A stretch of 64,000 bases of DNA, taken from positions 555 to 64,554 of the forward strand of contig NZ_LMRW01000012.1 of the NCBI RefSeq assembly GCF_001428255.1, written 5' to 3'. Shown piece by piece: positions 32,801-40,631 of this stretch (position 1 is its first letter; each line of letters begins with the position of its first letter). A program made the translations under genes and the position numbers. The DNA is from Agromyces sp. Soil535. GTDB lineage: Bacteria > Actinomycetota > Actinomycetes > Actinomycetales > Microbacteriaceae. The notes under the pieces are model-generated. The model saw only the letters and a list, made by a program, of their open reading frames with translations. It did not search any database and had not been told where the DNA came from.

Positions 32801-34579
32801 ATGGCTGTACACCTCACTCATTCCCTCTACCTGCGCGCCGACGGGCTCTCGGTCGCGTACGCGCATCGGCGCGTCTTCACCGACCTCGGCTTCACCGTCG
32901 CGCCGGGCCAGCGGCTCGGCCTGATCGGCGAGAACGGCGTCGGCAAGTCCACCCTGCTCCGACTGCTTGCCGGCGCCGACGGTCGGGCGGATGCCGCATC
33001 CCCCGCCGTCGGCGACGCGACCGTGTCGGGGCGGCTCTCCCGCCCCGCGCGCACCGGGCTCCTCGCGCAGGAGCTGCCCTTCCGCCCCGACGATCGCGTC
33101 GGCGACGTGCTCGAGGCCGCCCTCGCCGAGGTGCGCGCCATCGAGCGCGAGCTCGACGCGGCTGCGATGGAGCTCGCCGTCGACGCATCCGACGAGCGCG
33201 CCGCGGCGGCATCCGCCGCCCGGTACTCGTCGGCGCTCGACGCGGCCGAGCGTGCCGACATCTGGTCGGCCGACTCGCGTCGCGACGAGGTACTCGAGGG
33301 GCTCGGCGTCGCCGGGCTCGGGCTCGACCGCCGGATCGACGAGGTCTCGGGCGGACAGCGCACCCGGTTCGCGCTGGCGGCCCTGCTGCTCAGCGCCCCC
33401 GACGCGCTGCTGCTCGACGAGCCGACGAACCACCTCGACGACGACGCCACGTCCTTCCTCGAGGACCGGCTGCGCGCCTGGCGCGGACCGGTGCTGTTCG
33501 CCAGCCACGATCGCGAGTTCCTCGACCGCGTGGCGACCGGGCTGCTCGACCTCGACCCGGGCCGGCAGGGGGCGCTGGCGCTCGCCGGGTCACGTGCGGA
33601 CGCGGGGACGTCGCGCGTCGACGTGCTCGCGGCATCCGGCGGCACCGTCTTCGGCGGCGGCTTCAGCGAGTTCCTCGCCGTCAAGGCCGAGGAGCGCGAT
33701 CGCTGGCGACGTCAGTACGAGAACGAGCAGGACGAGCTGCGCCGCCTGCGCGCCTCGGTGGCCCAGACCGCGCGCAACGTGTCGCACGGGCGTGCGGCGA
33801 CCGACAACGACAAGTTCCTCAAGCACTTCAAGCGCGGCAATGTCGAGCAGGCGGTGTCGCGACGCGTACGCAACGCCGAGCACCGCCTCGAGACGCTCGA
33901 GCGCGAGCAGGTGCGCAAGCCGCCGACCCCGCTCGCGTTCGCGGGCATCCCGTCGGGCTCGCACGCACTCGAGGAGGCGTCGGGCCTGCTGCTGCAGCTG
34001 TCGGACGTGTCGGTCGATCGCCGACTCGAGCTCGGTGCGCTTGAGGTGGCGCCGTTCACGCGCCTCCTGGTCACCGGGGCGAACGGCGCCGGCAAGTCGA
34101 CGCTGCTCGGCGTGCTCGCCGGCACGCAGGGCGTCGACCGCGGCGTGGTGCAACGACGCAAGGGGCTCCGCGTGCAGCTCCTCGAGCAGGACGTGCGCTT
34201 CGCCGATCCGGATGCCTCGCCGCGCCGACTCTACGAGCGCGTGCTCGGCGAGCGGCGCGCCGAGCAGGTGCCCCTGGCGGGCCTGGGACTCATCGCCGCG
34301 GGCGACCAGTCCCGGCCGGTCGGATCGCTCTCCGTCGGGCAGCAGCGCCGGCTGGCGCTGGCGCTCGTGATCGCACGGCCGCCGCACGTGTTCCTGCTCG
34401 ACGAGCCGACGAACCACCTGTCCCTGGCGCTCGCGACCGACCTCGAGGAGGCGCTCGGCACCTACCCCGGCGCCGTCGTCATCGCGAGCCACGACCGGTG
34501 GCTGCGGCGCCGCTGGGCGGGGGAGCGGCTCAAGCTCGAAGCGGGTCGCGCCGTGCGCGAGACCGTGCGCCAGCGCTGA
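32801..34579 (+). CDS. ABC-F family ATP-binding protein, ribosome-protection type
   Basis: This 592-residue protein has two ABC ATPase domains in one chain and no membrane segments. The first has Walker A GENGVGKST and Walker B LLLDEPTNHLDDD. The second has Walker A GANGAGKST, signature SVGQQRRLALAL and Walker B FLLDEPTNHLSLA. Between them is a charged helical linker of about 100 residues (the P-site tRNA interaction motif region). ABC-F proteins act on the ribosome and many protect it from antibiotics. The long structured leader suggests antibiotic-inducible expression. The ATG at 32801 is chosen by the domain start; its ribosome site is weak. Confidence 0.9.
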   Translation: MAVHLTHSLYLRADGLSVAYAHRRVFTDLGFTVAPGQRLGLIGENGVGKSTLLRLLAGADGRADAASPAVGDATVSGRLSRPARTGLLAQELPFRPDDRVGDVLEAALAEVRAIERELDAAAMELAVDASDERAAAASAARYSSALDAAERADIWSADSRRDEVLEGLGVAGLGLDRRIDEVSGGQRTRFALAALLLSAPDALLLDEPTNHLDDDATSFLEDRLRAWRGPVLFASHDREFLDRVATGLLDLDPGRQGALALAGSRADAGTSRVDVLAASGGTVFGGGFSEFLAVKAEERDRWRRQYENEQDELRRLRASVAQTARNVSHGRAATDNDKFLKHFKRGNVEQAVSRRVRNAEHRLETLEREQVRKPPTPLAFAGIPSGSHALEEASGLLLQLSDVSVDRRLELGALEVAPFTRLLVTGANGAGKSTLLGVLAGTQGVDRGVVQRRKGLRVQLLEQDVRFADPDASPRRLYERVLGERRAEQVPLAGLGLIAAGDQSRPVGSLSVGQQRRLALALVIARPPHVFLLDEPTNHLSLALATDLEEALGTYPGAVVIASHDRWLRRRWAGERLKLEAGRAVRETVRQR

Positions 34580-34589
34580 AATGGGGCGA

Positions 34590-34629
34590 GCGGATGCCGC
34601 GGCCGGCCACGGCTCGCCGCGGCATCCGC
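34590..34629 (+). terminator. 13-bp perfect terminator hairpin after the ABC-F gene
   Basis: GCGGATGCCGCGG (34590-34602) and CCGCGGCATCCGC (34617-34629) pair perfectly around a 14-nt loop, 10 nt after the stop. The -35 box of the next gene starts at the very next base. Confidence 0.75.
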
Positions 34630-34658
34630 TTGCCTGAGATTCGAACATGTGTTCGAAT
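34630..34658 (+). promoter_or_regulatory. leaderless promoter of the radical SAM gene
   Basis: TTGCCT (34630-34635), a 17-nt spacer and TCGAAT (34653-34658) place the start at the ATG at 34665. The LexA-like box fills the spacer and overlaps the -10 box. Confidence 0.65.
34640..34657. promoter_or_regulatory. perfect LexA (SOS) box
   Basis: TTCGAACATGTGTTCGAA is an 8-bp perfect inverted repeat with a 2-nt centre. It contains the Gram-positive/actinobacterial SOS consensus CGAAC-N4-GTTCG. Sitting between the -35 and -10 boxes, bound LexA would block RNA polymerase. Confidence 0.85.
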
Positions 34659-34664
34659 GGGTGC

Positions 34665-36779
34665 ATGCGGTGGAGCGGGCAGGAACTCGGGGTCGAGCAG
34701 GCCGACACGCTGCCCGGGCTCGCCAAGCTGAACAACCTCGTGCGCTCGGTGCAGACGCCCGAGTTCGCCGGGGTGACGTTCCACGAGGTGCTCGCGAAGT
34801 CGGCGTTGAACCACGTGCCGGGGCAATCGGCCATGCCCTTCGCCTGGACGATCAACCCCTATCGGGGCTGTTCGCATGCTTGTGTGTATTGCATACACCC
34901 CGACACTGAGATCACCCTCGCCGACGGTCGGTCCGCACCGCTCTGGTCTGTGGACGTTGGTGCCAAGGTCATCGGCACACGCATGGTCGGCAGCATGCGA
35001 CGCTACGTGGAGTCCGAGGTGATCGCGAAATGGTCGACGCGCAAGCGTGCGTACAGTGTGACCCTGGCCGACGGCACATCGATCATCGCAAGCGGCGACC
35101 ATCGCTTCCTCACACCACATGGTTGGAAGCACGTGACGGGGGCGATGTCCGGCCCTGGTCAGCGACCGTACCTCACGACACGGAACACGCTGATGGGTTT
35201 CGGTCGCGGCACGCGGCCCGAGGCGACGCCGCCGTCGGTCCTCGACCGCCACTACATGCGCGGATACCTCACCGGCATGATCCGTGGCGATGGGATGATG
35301 CTGCGGCGTGAGTACCCGAGGTCCCGAGGCGGCGGAACCTACATGGCGAACTACTTCAGGCTCGCCTTGGCCGACGGGGAGGCGCTCGCGCGTTCGCGAA
35401 TGTATCTGGAGCAGTTCGAGGTACCGACGAGGATGTTCCGCTTCGCCGAGGCGACGGCGACGCGTCGTGAGATGACTGCGATCCGAACAGCCCGCCGATC
35501 CCACTACGACGCGATCACTGAACTCATCGAGTGGCCGGTCGATGCGGGCGCGACGTGGCAAGCCGGTTTCCTCGCCGGGATCTTCGACGCTGAGGGCTCC
35601 TGTTCGAGCGGCATCCTTCGTATCGCCAACGCTGACAAGACCATCCTGGGGAAGACCCTGCGGGCACTCGATCACTTCCGTCTCGACGGCATTCTCGAGC
35701 CCCCGAGATCGAACGGTGTCGCAACCGTGCGTGTACGAGGAGGGCTCTCTGCTCGGCAGGCATTCTTCAACATCACCCAGCCGGCCATCACGCGAAAGCT
35801 CTCTCTCATCGGTTCCGCCGTGAAGACGCACGCAGACCTCCATGTGACGTCAATCGAGGATCTCGGCGAGGTGATCGAGATGATGGACATCACGACGACG
35901 ACGGGCGATTTCATCGCCAACGGCGTCGTGAGCCACAACTGCTTCGCCCGCCCGACGCACACTTACCTCGACCTCGACGCCGGCGACGACTTCGATCGGC
36001 AGATCATCGTCAAGGTGAACGTCGCCGAGGTGCTGCGCACCGAGCTCGCCAAGCCGTCGTGGCGGCACGAGCCTGTCGCGCTCGGCACGAACACCGACCC
36101 CTACCAGCGCGCAGAGGGCCGGTACTCGCTGATGCCCGGCATCATCGACGCGCTCACGACCAGCGGCACGCCGTTCAGCATCCTCACGAAGGGCACGCTC
36201 CTGCGGCGCGACCTGCCGCAGTTGGCGGATGCCGCGACGCGCGTGCCGGTCGACCTCGCCATGTCGATCGCGGTCTACGACCACGACCTGCAGCAGTCCG
36301 TGGAGCCGGGCACGCCCAGCACGAAGGCGCGACTCGCAACCGTGACCGCCGTGCGCGAGGCGGGGCTCGAGTGCTCGGTCTTCCTGATGCCGATCCTCCC
36401 GTACCTCACCGACACGCGCGCCCACCTCGATGAGGCGCTCGGGCAGGCCAAGGCGGCCGGAGCGTCGAGCGTGCTGTACACCGCGCTGCACCTGAAGCCC
36501 GGCGTCAAGGAATGGTTCATGCAGTGGCTCGAGCGCGAGCATCCCGAGCTGGTGCCGAAATACCGCTCCATGTACTACGGCAACAACGCCTACGCGCCGA
36601 AGGCCTACCGTCGCTGGCTCGACGAGCGGATGCGGCCGCTGATCAGGAAGCACGGCCTCGAGCGCGGGCGTGAGGATCCCCTGACCGGCGGCGTGCGGTC
36701 GGCCGCGCTCGCCGCGCGCACGTCGGCGCCGGCGTTCGACGCGCTCGGCGCGCCACCCGACCCGTCGGCCCTCTTCTGA
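34665..36779 (+). CDS. intein-containing Rv2578c-family radical SAM protein
   Basis: The precursor has 704 residues: an N-extein of 75, an intein of 350 (residues 76-425) and a C-extein of 279. After splicing, a 354-residue radical SAM protein remains. Its CxxxCxxC motif is C69-S-H-A-C73-V-Y-C, whose third Cys is the first C-extein residue. The extein segments LVRSVQTPEFAGVTFHEVL and PFAWTINPYRGCSHACVY, and NTDPYQRAEG after the intein, are typical of the Rv2578c family, related to spore-photoproduct-lyase-like enzymes. The ATG at 34665 (MRWSGQ) is chosen over one at 34647 because it is leaderless after the -10 box. The LexA box implies a DNA-damage role. Confidence 0.93.
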   Translation: MRWSGQELGVEQADTLPGLAKLNNLVRSVQTPEFAGVTFHEVLAKSALNHVPGQSAMPFAWTINPYRGCSHACVYCIHPDTEITLADGRSAPLWSVDVGAKVIGTRMVGSMRRYVESEVIAKWSTRKRAYSVTLADGTSIIASGDHRFLTPHGWKHVTGAMSGPGQRPYLTTRNTLMGFGRGTRPEATPPSVLDRHYMRGYLTGMIRGDGMMLRREYPRSRGGGTYMANYFRLALADGEALARSRMYLEQFEVPTRMFRFAEATATRREMTAIRTARRSHYDAITELIEWPVDAGATWQAGFLAGIFDAEGSCSSGILRIANADKTILGKTLRALDHFRLDGILEPPRSNGVATVRVRGGLSARQAFFNITQPAITRKLSLIGSAVKTHADLHVTSIEDLGEVIEMMDITTTTGDFIANGVVSHNCFARPTHTYLDLDAGDDFDRQIIVKVNVAEVLRTELAKPSWRHEPVALGTNTDPYQRAEGRYSLMPGIIDALTTSGTPFSILTKGTLLRRDLPQLADAATRVPVDLAMSIAVYDHDLQQSVEPGTPSTKARLATVTAVREAGLECSVFLMPILPYLTDTRAHLDEALGQAKAAGASSVLYTALHLKPGVKEWFMQWLEREHPELVPKYRSMYYGNNAYAPKAYRRWLDERMRPLIRKHGLERGREDPLTGGVRSAALAARTSAPAFDALGAPPDPSALF
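34890..35939 (+). mobile_element. intein with LAGLIDADG homing endonuclease
   Basis: This in-frame 350-codon element begins with Cys (CIHPDTEITLADG, block A) and has block B ASGDHRFLTPHGW. It contains two LAGLIDADG motifs (YLTGMIRGDG near 35263 and FLAGIFDAEGS near 35568) and ends with block F ITTTTGDFIANG and block G VVSHN, followed by the +1 Cys. All splicing residues are present, so it should be active. Its codon choice (TGT, GCT, GGT, ACA, TTG) is lower in GC than its neighbours, a sign of transfer. Confidence 0.95.
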
Positions 36780-36886
36780 GCGACGCGGCGCTCATGCGAC
36801 TGCACGAGTCACGGCGGAACTGTCATAATCCGCAGAGGCCGCCGCGCGAACCCGATCGCCGCCGGCCTCGCGAGCGGAGGATCACG

Positions 36887-38122
36887 ATGACCCTGGGGTT
36901 GCCGGGACATCTCGCCCGTGATTCGCTCAGCAGGGCGCTCGCCCATGCCGGACATTGCGCGGCCTGGGTGTGCCTCGGAATCGCGGTCATCATCGGCGTG
37001 ATCGGTGCGACGAGCAGCGGAGACCCCGCAGGCTGGACCGGGGCCGTGCTCTCCGCGGTGATGGCGGTGCTGCTCCTGCTGGTCGCGCGTTACCCCACGG
37101 TCACGCTCACGCTGATCTACCTCGTCGCCGGAACCGGCACCGTGCTCGCGGTCACCGTGCTCGTGATGGACCCGGCCTACCGGTTCGAGACCACGAACAA
37201 CGTCATCCTCGCGCTGCCGCGCGTCGCGCTCATCCTCGTGGGCGGTGCCGGCGCCGGGTCGGTGCTCGCCATCACGTGGGCCGCACTCGGCTATGGACTG
37301 GGCGAGGCCGCATCGTTCCTCGGCGCCGCGCTCGCGGGCGGCGTGTGGTCGCCGAACATCGCCGCGGCCATGGCGTTCGGGATCCTCGTCGTGGTCCGCA
37401 CCTTCGACGGCGTCAGCCGTCGGTCCGACTCCCGCCGGGAGACCGGCCTGCACCGGGCGAGCCAACAGACCCGTGAGCTCGCCATCCGGCACGATTACGA
37501 GCTCCGCGCCACCGCGCGACTGCACGACACGGCTCTCAGCCACCTCGTCGCGATCGCCGCCGCCGGCTCCGGACCCGTCGATGAGCGCCTCCGCGACGGC
37601 ATCCGAGCGGACCTCGGCCTCATCGTAGGTCGCGACTGGGCGGCCGACCACGGTCAGGGACCCGACACGGACGGCGCGATCGGCCGGGCGGCGGGCGCGG
37701 CGCCGACGACGATCTCGCCGGTATCCGACGATGATGCACCGACGCTCGAGCAGGCCTTCTCCACCGCTGCCAACGCCGGCCTCGACGTGCGGATGACCGG
37801 CGACCTCGCCGTGCTCGGGCTGCTCGGCCCGGCACGCGCAGCCGCGCTCGACGCGGCCGTCGCGCAATGCCTCATCAACGTCGCCCGACACGCCGGGGTC
37901 GGCGAGGTGGAACTCGCCATCGGGTTCGGCAGCGGCGACGTGACGGTCGCCGTGATGGACAGTGGCGTGGGCTTCGACGAGCGGGAGGTGCCCGAGGACC
38001 GCATCGGCCTGCGCACCTCGATCCGCGGGCGCATCGAGCAGGAGGGCGGCATTGTCCGGCTCTGGTCGACGAAGGGCGTCGGCACCACCGTCGTGCTCAC
38101 CGTGCCGGAGGGCGGCGAATGA
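36887..38122 (+). CDS. membrane histidine kinase (HisKA_3-like)
   Basis: This 411-residue sensor kinase has about six N-terminal membrane helices (to about residue 175). The dimerisation/phosphoacceptor helix follows with RLHDTALSHLVAIA (His in the LHDxxxSHL box), then a C-terminal HATPase domain with an N box (CLINVARHAG), a G1 box (MDSGVGFDE) and a G2-like GVGTTVVLTV. There is no large extracytoplasmic domain, so the signal is likely within the membrane or intracellular. The ATG has a GGAGG site. It overlaps the next gene by ATGA and probably phosphorylates the response regulator at 39245. Confidence 0.85.
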   Translation: MTLGLPGHLARDSLSRALAHAGHCAAWVCLGIAVIIGVIGATSSGDPAGWTGAVLSAVMAVLLLLVARYPTVTLTLIYLVAGTGTVLAVTVLVMDPAYRFETTNNVILALPRVALILVGGAGAGSVLAITWAALGYGLGEAASFLGAALAGGVWSPNIAAAMAFGILVVVRTFDGVSRRSDSRRETGLHRASQQTRELAIRHDYELRATARLHDTALSHLVAIAAAGSGPVDERLRDGIRADLGLIVGRDWAADHGQGPDTDGAIGRAAGAAPTTISPVSDDDAPTLEQAFSTAANAGLDVRMTGDLAVLGLLGPARAAALDAAVAQCLINVARHAGVGEVELAIGFGSGDVTVAVMDSGVGFDEREVPEDRIGLRTSIRGRIEQEGGIVRLWSTKGVGTTVVLTVPEGGE

Positions 38123-39258
38123 GCCGCATGCGCCTCACACAGCAGGAGGCCGACCCCATCGGCGGGATCACGGCCGCGCCGATCGTCGCGATCGCGGCGA
38201 TCTTCGCATTCGCGGTCTCCATCGGACTGACGGTCGCACACTGGCACGAGGTCGGCTCGCCGCTCGCGGCGGTGCTCGGAATCGTCCTCGTGGGGGGAGC
38301 CGGACTCGTCGCCGCGACCTCCGCCGCGCCGTCGCACGCGCCATTCACCGTCGACCGGCTGTGGCTCGTGGTCGCGCTCGCCGTGGGCGCCGCGATCGCC
38401 GAGTACGTGTCGACGATCGGCGCCAACCGCTACCTCTACGACGACTTCGGTTCCATCGTCATCGGCATGCTCATCCTCGCGGTCGCCCCGTATTGCACGT
38501 GGGTGTCCCTGTTGCTCGCCGGGGTCCTGGCCGCGGGGGTGCTCTCGATCCTCGTGGTGGGCTCGGCGGCTACGACCATGACCCCCGCCCCGATCGGCAC
38601 GCTCATCGCCGTGAACTCCGCCGCGGTGCTCGCGCTGTCGGCGGCTGCCGCCGGGTACTCCTACGCGATCGTCGACGAGACGCTCGCGTGGCAGCGCGAG
38701 GCCAACCGGGCGGCCCTGCAACGCGACGCAGAGCTCCGCGCCGGCATCGCCCGCTCGGTGCAGCAGAGCCAGGTGTCGGTGCTCGGCCGGGAGGTGCTGC
38801 CCTTCCTCGCCGGGGTCATGACCGCCGATCGGATCTCGGTGGCCGACGCCGATCGGGCCCGCGAGCTCGCCGAGGCGTTGCGGCGGGCGCTGAAGGCGGG
38901 CATCGAGTCCACCTGGCTGGACGACCTGGCCGCGACGGTGCGGATGTCGCGCGGCATCCCCGTCGTGATCCATGATCCGACGGGTGGTGCGGCCGACCTC
39001 GCCGACGACCAGCGGTCGGCCCTCACCGCCCTGGTCTCGTGGCTCGGCGAGGCGAGCCGCTCCGCCGCGATCAGGGTCGACGTCGCCTCGGAGCCGCCCC
39101 GCCGCCGCATCGGCATCGTGACCGAGCACGGGGCCTCGCCGCCATCCCGTCGGGAGCTCGATCGCTTCGCCGCGGTGGCGCGCGCGGTCTCGATGGGCGC
39201 GGAAGTGGATGTGACGAGTGAGAATGTCAGTGTGGAGTTGACTCATGTCGCCGACTGA
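38119..39258 (+). CDS. membrane protein, degenerate histidine-kinase-like partner
   Basis: This 379-residue protein mirrors its upstream neighbour: a block of about six membrane helices (residues about 18-180), a helical linker and a C-terminal domain. It lacks the phosphoacceptor: the helix reads ARSVQQSQVSVLGREV with no HD pair. The N and G boxes of an ATPase are not recognisable either (ALVSWLGEASRSAAIRVDV stands where the N box would be). It is probably a pseudokinase or dimerisation partner for the kinase encoded before it. Both ends overlap its neighbours (4 and 14 nt), so the three genes form a tight operon. Confidence 0.75.
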   Translation: MSRMRLTQQEADPIGGITAAPIVAIAAIFAFAVSIGLTVAHWHEVGSPLAAVLGIVLVGGAGLVAATSAAPSHAPFTVDRLWLVVALAVGAAIAEYVSTIGANRYLYDDFGSIVIGMLILAVAPYCTWVSLLLAGVLAAGVLSILVVGSAATTMTPAPIGTLIAVNSAAVLALSAAAAGYSYAIVDETLAWQREANRAALQRDAELRAGIARSVQQSQVSVLGREVLPFLAGVMTADRISVADADRARELAEALRRALKAGIESTWLDDLAATVRMSRGIPVVIHDPTGGAADLADDQRSALTALVSWLGEASRSAAIRVDVASEPPRRRIGIVTEHGASPPSRRELDRFAAVARAVSMGAEVDVTSENVSVELTHVAD

Positions 39259-39952
39259 GGCGAGCACGCCGACCGTGCCGAACGAGCCCGCCGCAGGCTC
39301 GCAGGTGCGTCTCGCCCTGCTCGACGACCACGGGCTCATCGTCGACAGCCTCGCGACGTGGTTCGCCGACAATGCCCCCGACTTCTCGGTCGAGGTGCGA
39401 GCCACGACGTGGATGGACCTCATCCGGAACCCGCAGTTCCCCGTCGACCTCGTGCTGATGGATCTCCAGCTCGGCGACGGCGTCTCGATCGAGTCGCGCA
39501 TTCGCGCCTGCCGGGCGGCGGGTGCGAAGGTGCTCGTCGTGAGCGCGCTCGACGACGAGGCGTCACGGGAGCGGTGCATCGCCGCGGGCGCCGCAGGATT
39601 CGTCTCGAAGACGCTCCCCGCCGAGGAACTCGTCGACCTCGCGCGCCGGGTGGCGCGCGGCGAACGGCTGCGACGAACCGCCCTGCCCGCGAGCCGGGCC
39701 GCGGATGCCGCGACGCCTCGATCCGCCGCCGACGCCGGCTCGGCGCACCTGAGTGCCGCCGAGGAACGTGCGCTGCGGCTGTACGCCCAGGGCCACAGCA
39801 CGCACGAGGTCGCGCACCGCATGGACGTCGGGTACGAGACGGCGAAGACCTACCTGCGGCGCGTGCGCGAGAAGTACGCGCGCGCAGGCCGACCGGCCAG
39901 CCGCAAGGCCGAGCTGATCCGCCGGGCGGCGGAGGACGGGCTCCTCGAGTAG
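39245..39952 (+). CDS. NarL/LuxR-type response regulator
   Basis: This 235-residue protein has a receiver domain (about residues 20-140) with LALLDDHG acidic pocket residues, the phosphoacceptor Asp in LVLMDLQLGDG, VVSAL with the switch residue and the conserved Lys in VSKTLPAEEL. A Ser/Ala linker leads to a C-terminal HTH (LSAAEERALRLYAQGHSTHEVAHRM) of the GerE type, slightly divergent. It is the output partner of the kinase at 36887. It overlaps the pseudokinase gene by 14 nt. The targets are unknown. Confidence 0.9.
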   Translation: MSPTEASTPTVPNEPAAGSQVRLALLDDHGLIVDSLATWFADNAPDFSVEVRATTWMDLIRNPQFPVDLVLMDLQLGDGVSIESRIRACRAAGAKVLVVSALDDEASRERCIAAGAAGFVSKTLPAEELVDLARRVARGERLRRTALPASRAADAATPRSAADAGSAHLSAAEERALRLYAQGHSTHEVAHRMDVGYETAKTYLRRVREKYARAGRPASRKAELIRRAAEDGLLE

Positions 39953-40567
39953 ATGGCGAAGCTCTACTTCCGCTATGGGGCGATGAACTCCGGCAAGTCC
40001 ACGGCGCTGCTCCAGGCGGCCTTCAACTACGAGGAACGCGGACACCAGGTGCTGCTCGCGAAGCCCGCCGTCGACACGAAGGGCGACCGCAGCATCGTGT
40101 CACGGCTCGGCGTGGTGCGCGAGGTCGACTTCACCGTCGGGCCCGACGCCGACGTCCTCGACCGCTTCCAGCACCATCGCACGCGCGTGATCGAGGAGCA
40201 TGGCCGTGACGTGAGCTGCCTGCTCATCGACGAGGCGCAGTTCCTCACCTCCGACCAGGTCGACGACCTCCTGCGCATCGCCCTCATGGACGACGTCCCC
40301 GTGCTCGCCTACGGCATCCGCACCGACTTCCAGACCGTGGCGTTCCCCGGCAGCCGGCGCCTGCTCGAGATCGCGCACAGCCTCGAGGAGCTGAAGACGA
40401 TCTGCCGTTGCGGGCGCAAGGCGATCTTCAACGCCCGGCGCATCGACGGCAGGTTCGTCTTCGACGGCGACCAGGTCGCGATCGACGGAGAAGACGTGAC
40501 GTACGAGTCGCTGTGCGGCGTCTGCTATCTCGAGGAGAGCGGCGGAGTGCTGAACGGCCGCCACTGA
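39953..40567 (+). CDS. tdk: thymidine kinase
   Basis: This type II thymidine kinase has 204 residues and phosphorylates thymidine in the salvage pathway. The P-loop GAMNSGKST spans residues 9-17. LLIDEAQFL is the Walker B with the catalytic Glu, AYGIRTDFQ is the lasso-near segment, and the structural zinc site is ICRCGRKA plus LCGVCYLE. The ATG directly follows the stop of the response regulator, so it may be expressed from that operon. There is no clear Shine-Dalgarno within the overlapping sequence. Confidence 0.96.
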   Translation: MAKLYFRYGAMNSGKSTALLQAAFNYEERGHQVLLAKPAVDTKGDRSIVSRLGVVREVDFTVGPDADVLDRFQHHRTRVIEEHGRDVSCLLIDEAQFLTSDQVDDLLRIALMDDVPVLAYGIRTDFQTVAFPGSRRLLEIAHSLEELKTICRCGRKAIFNARRIDGRFVFDGDQVAIDGEDVTYESLCGVCYLEESGGVLNGRH

Positions 40568-40619
40568 ACGGATGCCGCGAGCCTCGCCGCCGCCCGCTGA
40601 CACGCGCCGTCCGAGGTGC

Positions 40620-40625
40620 GAGCAT
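40620..40625 (+). promoter_or_regulatory. -10 box of leaderless acyltransferase-like gene
   Basis: GAGCAT, a one-base variant of TAGCAT, is followed by 6 nt and the ATG at 40632; there is no Shine-Dalgarno. Confidence 0.35.
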
Positions 40626-40631
40626 GGCTGC

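Noticed and set aside
34647-34664. ATG at 34647 as start of the radical SAM gene
   Set aside because: It lies inside the LexA box and upstream of the predicted transcription start; the family N-terminus MRW begins at 34665.
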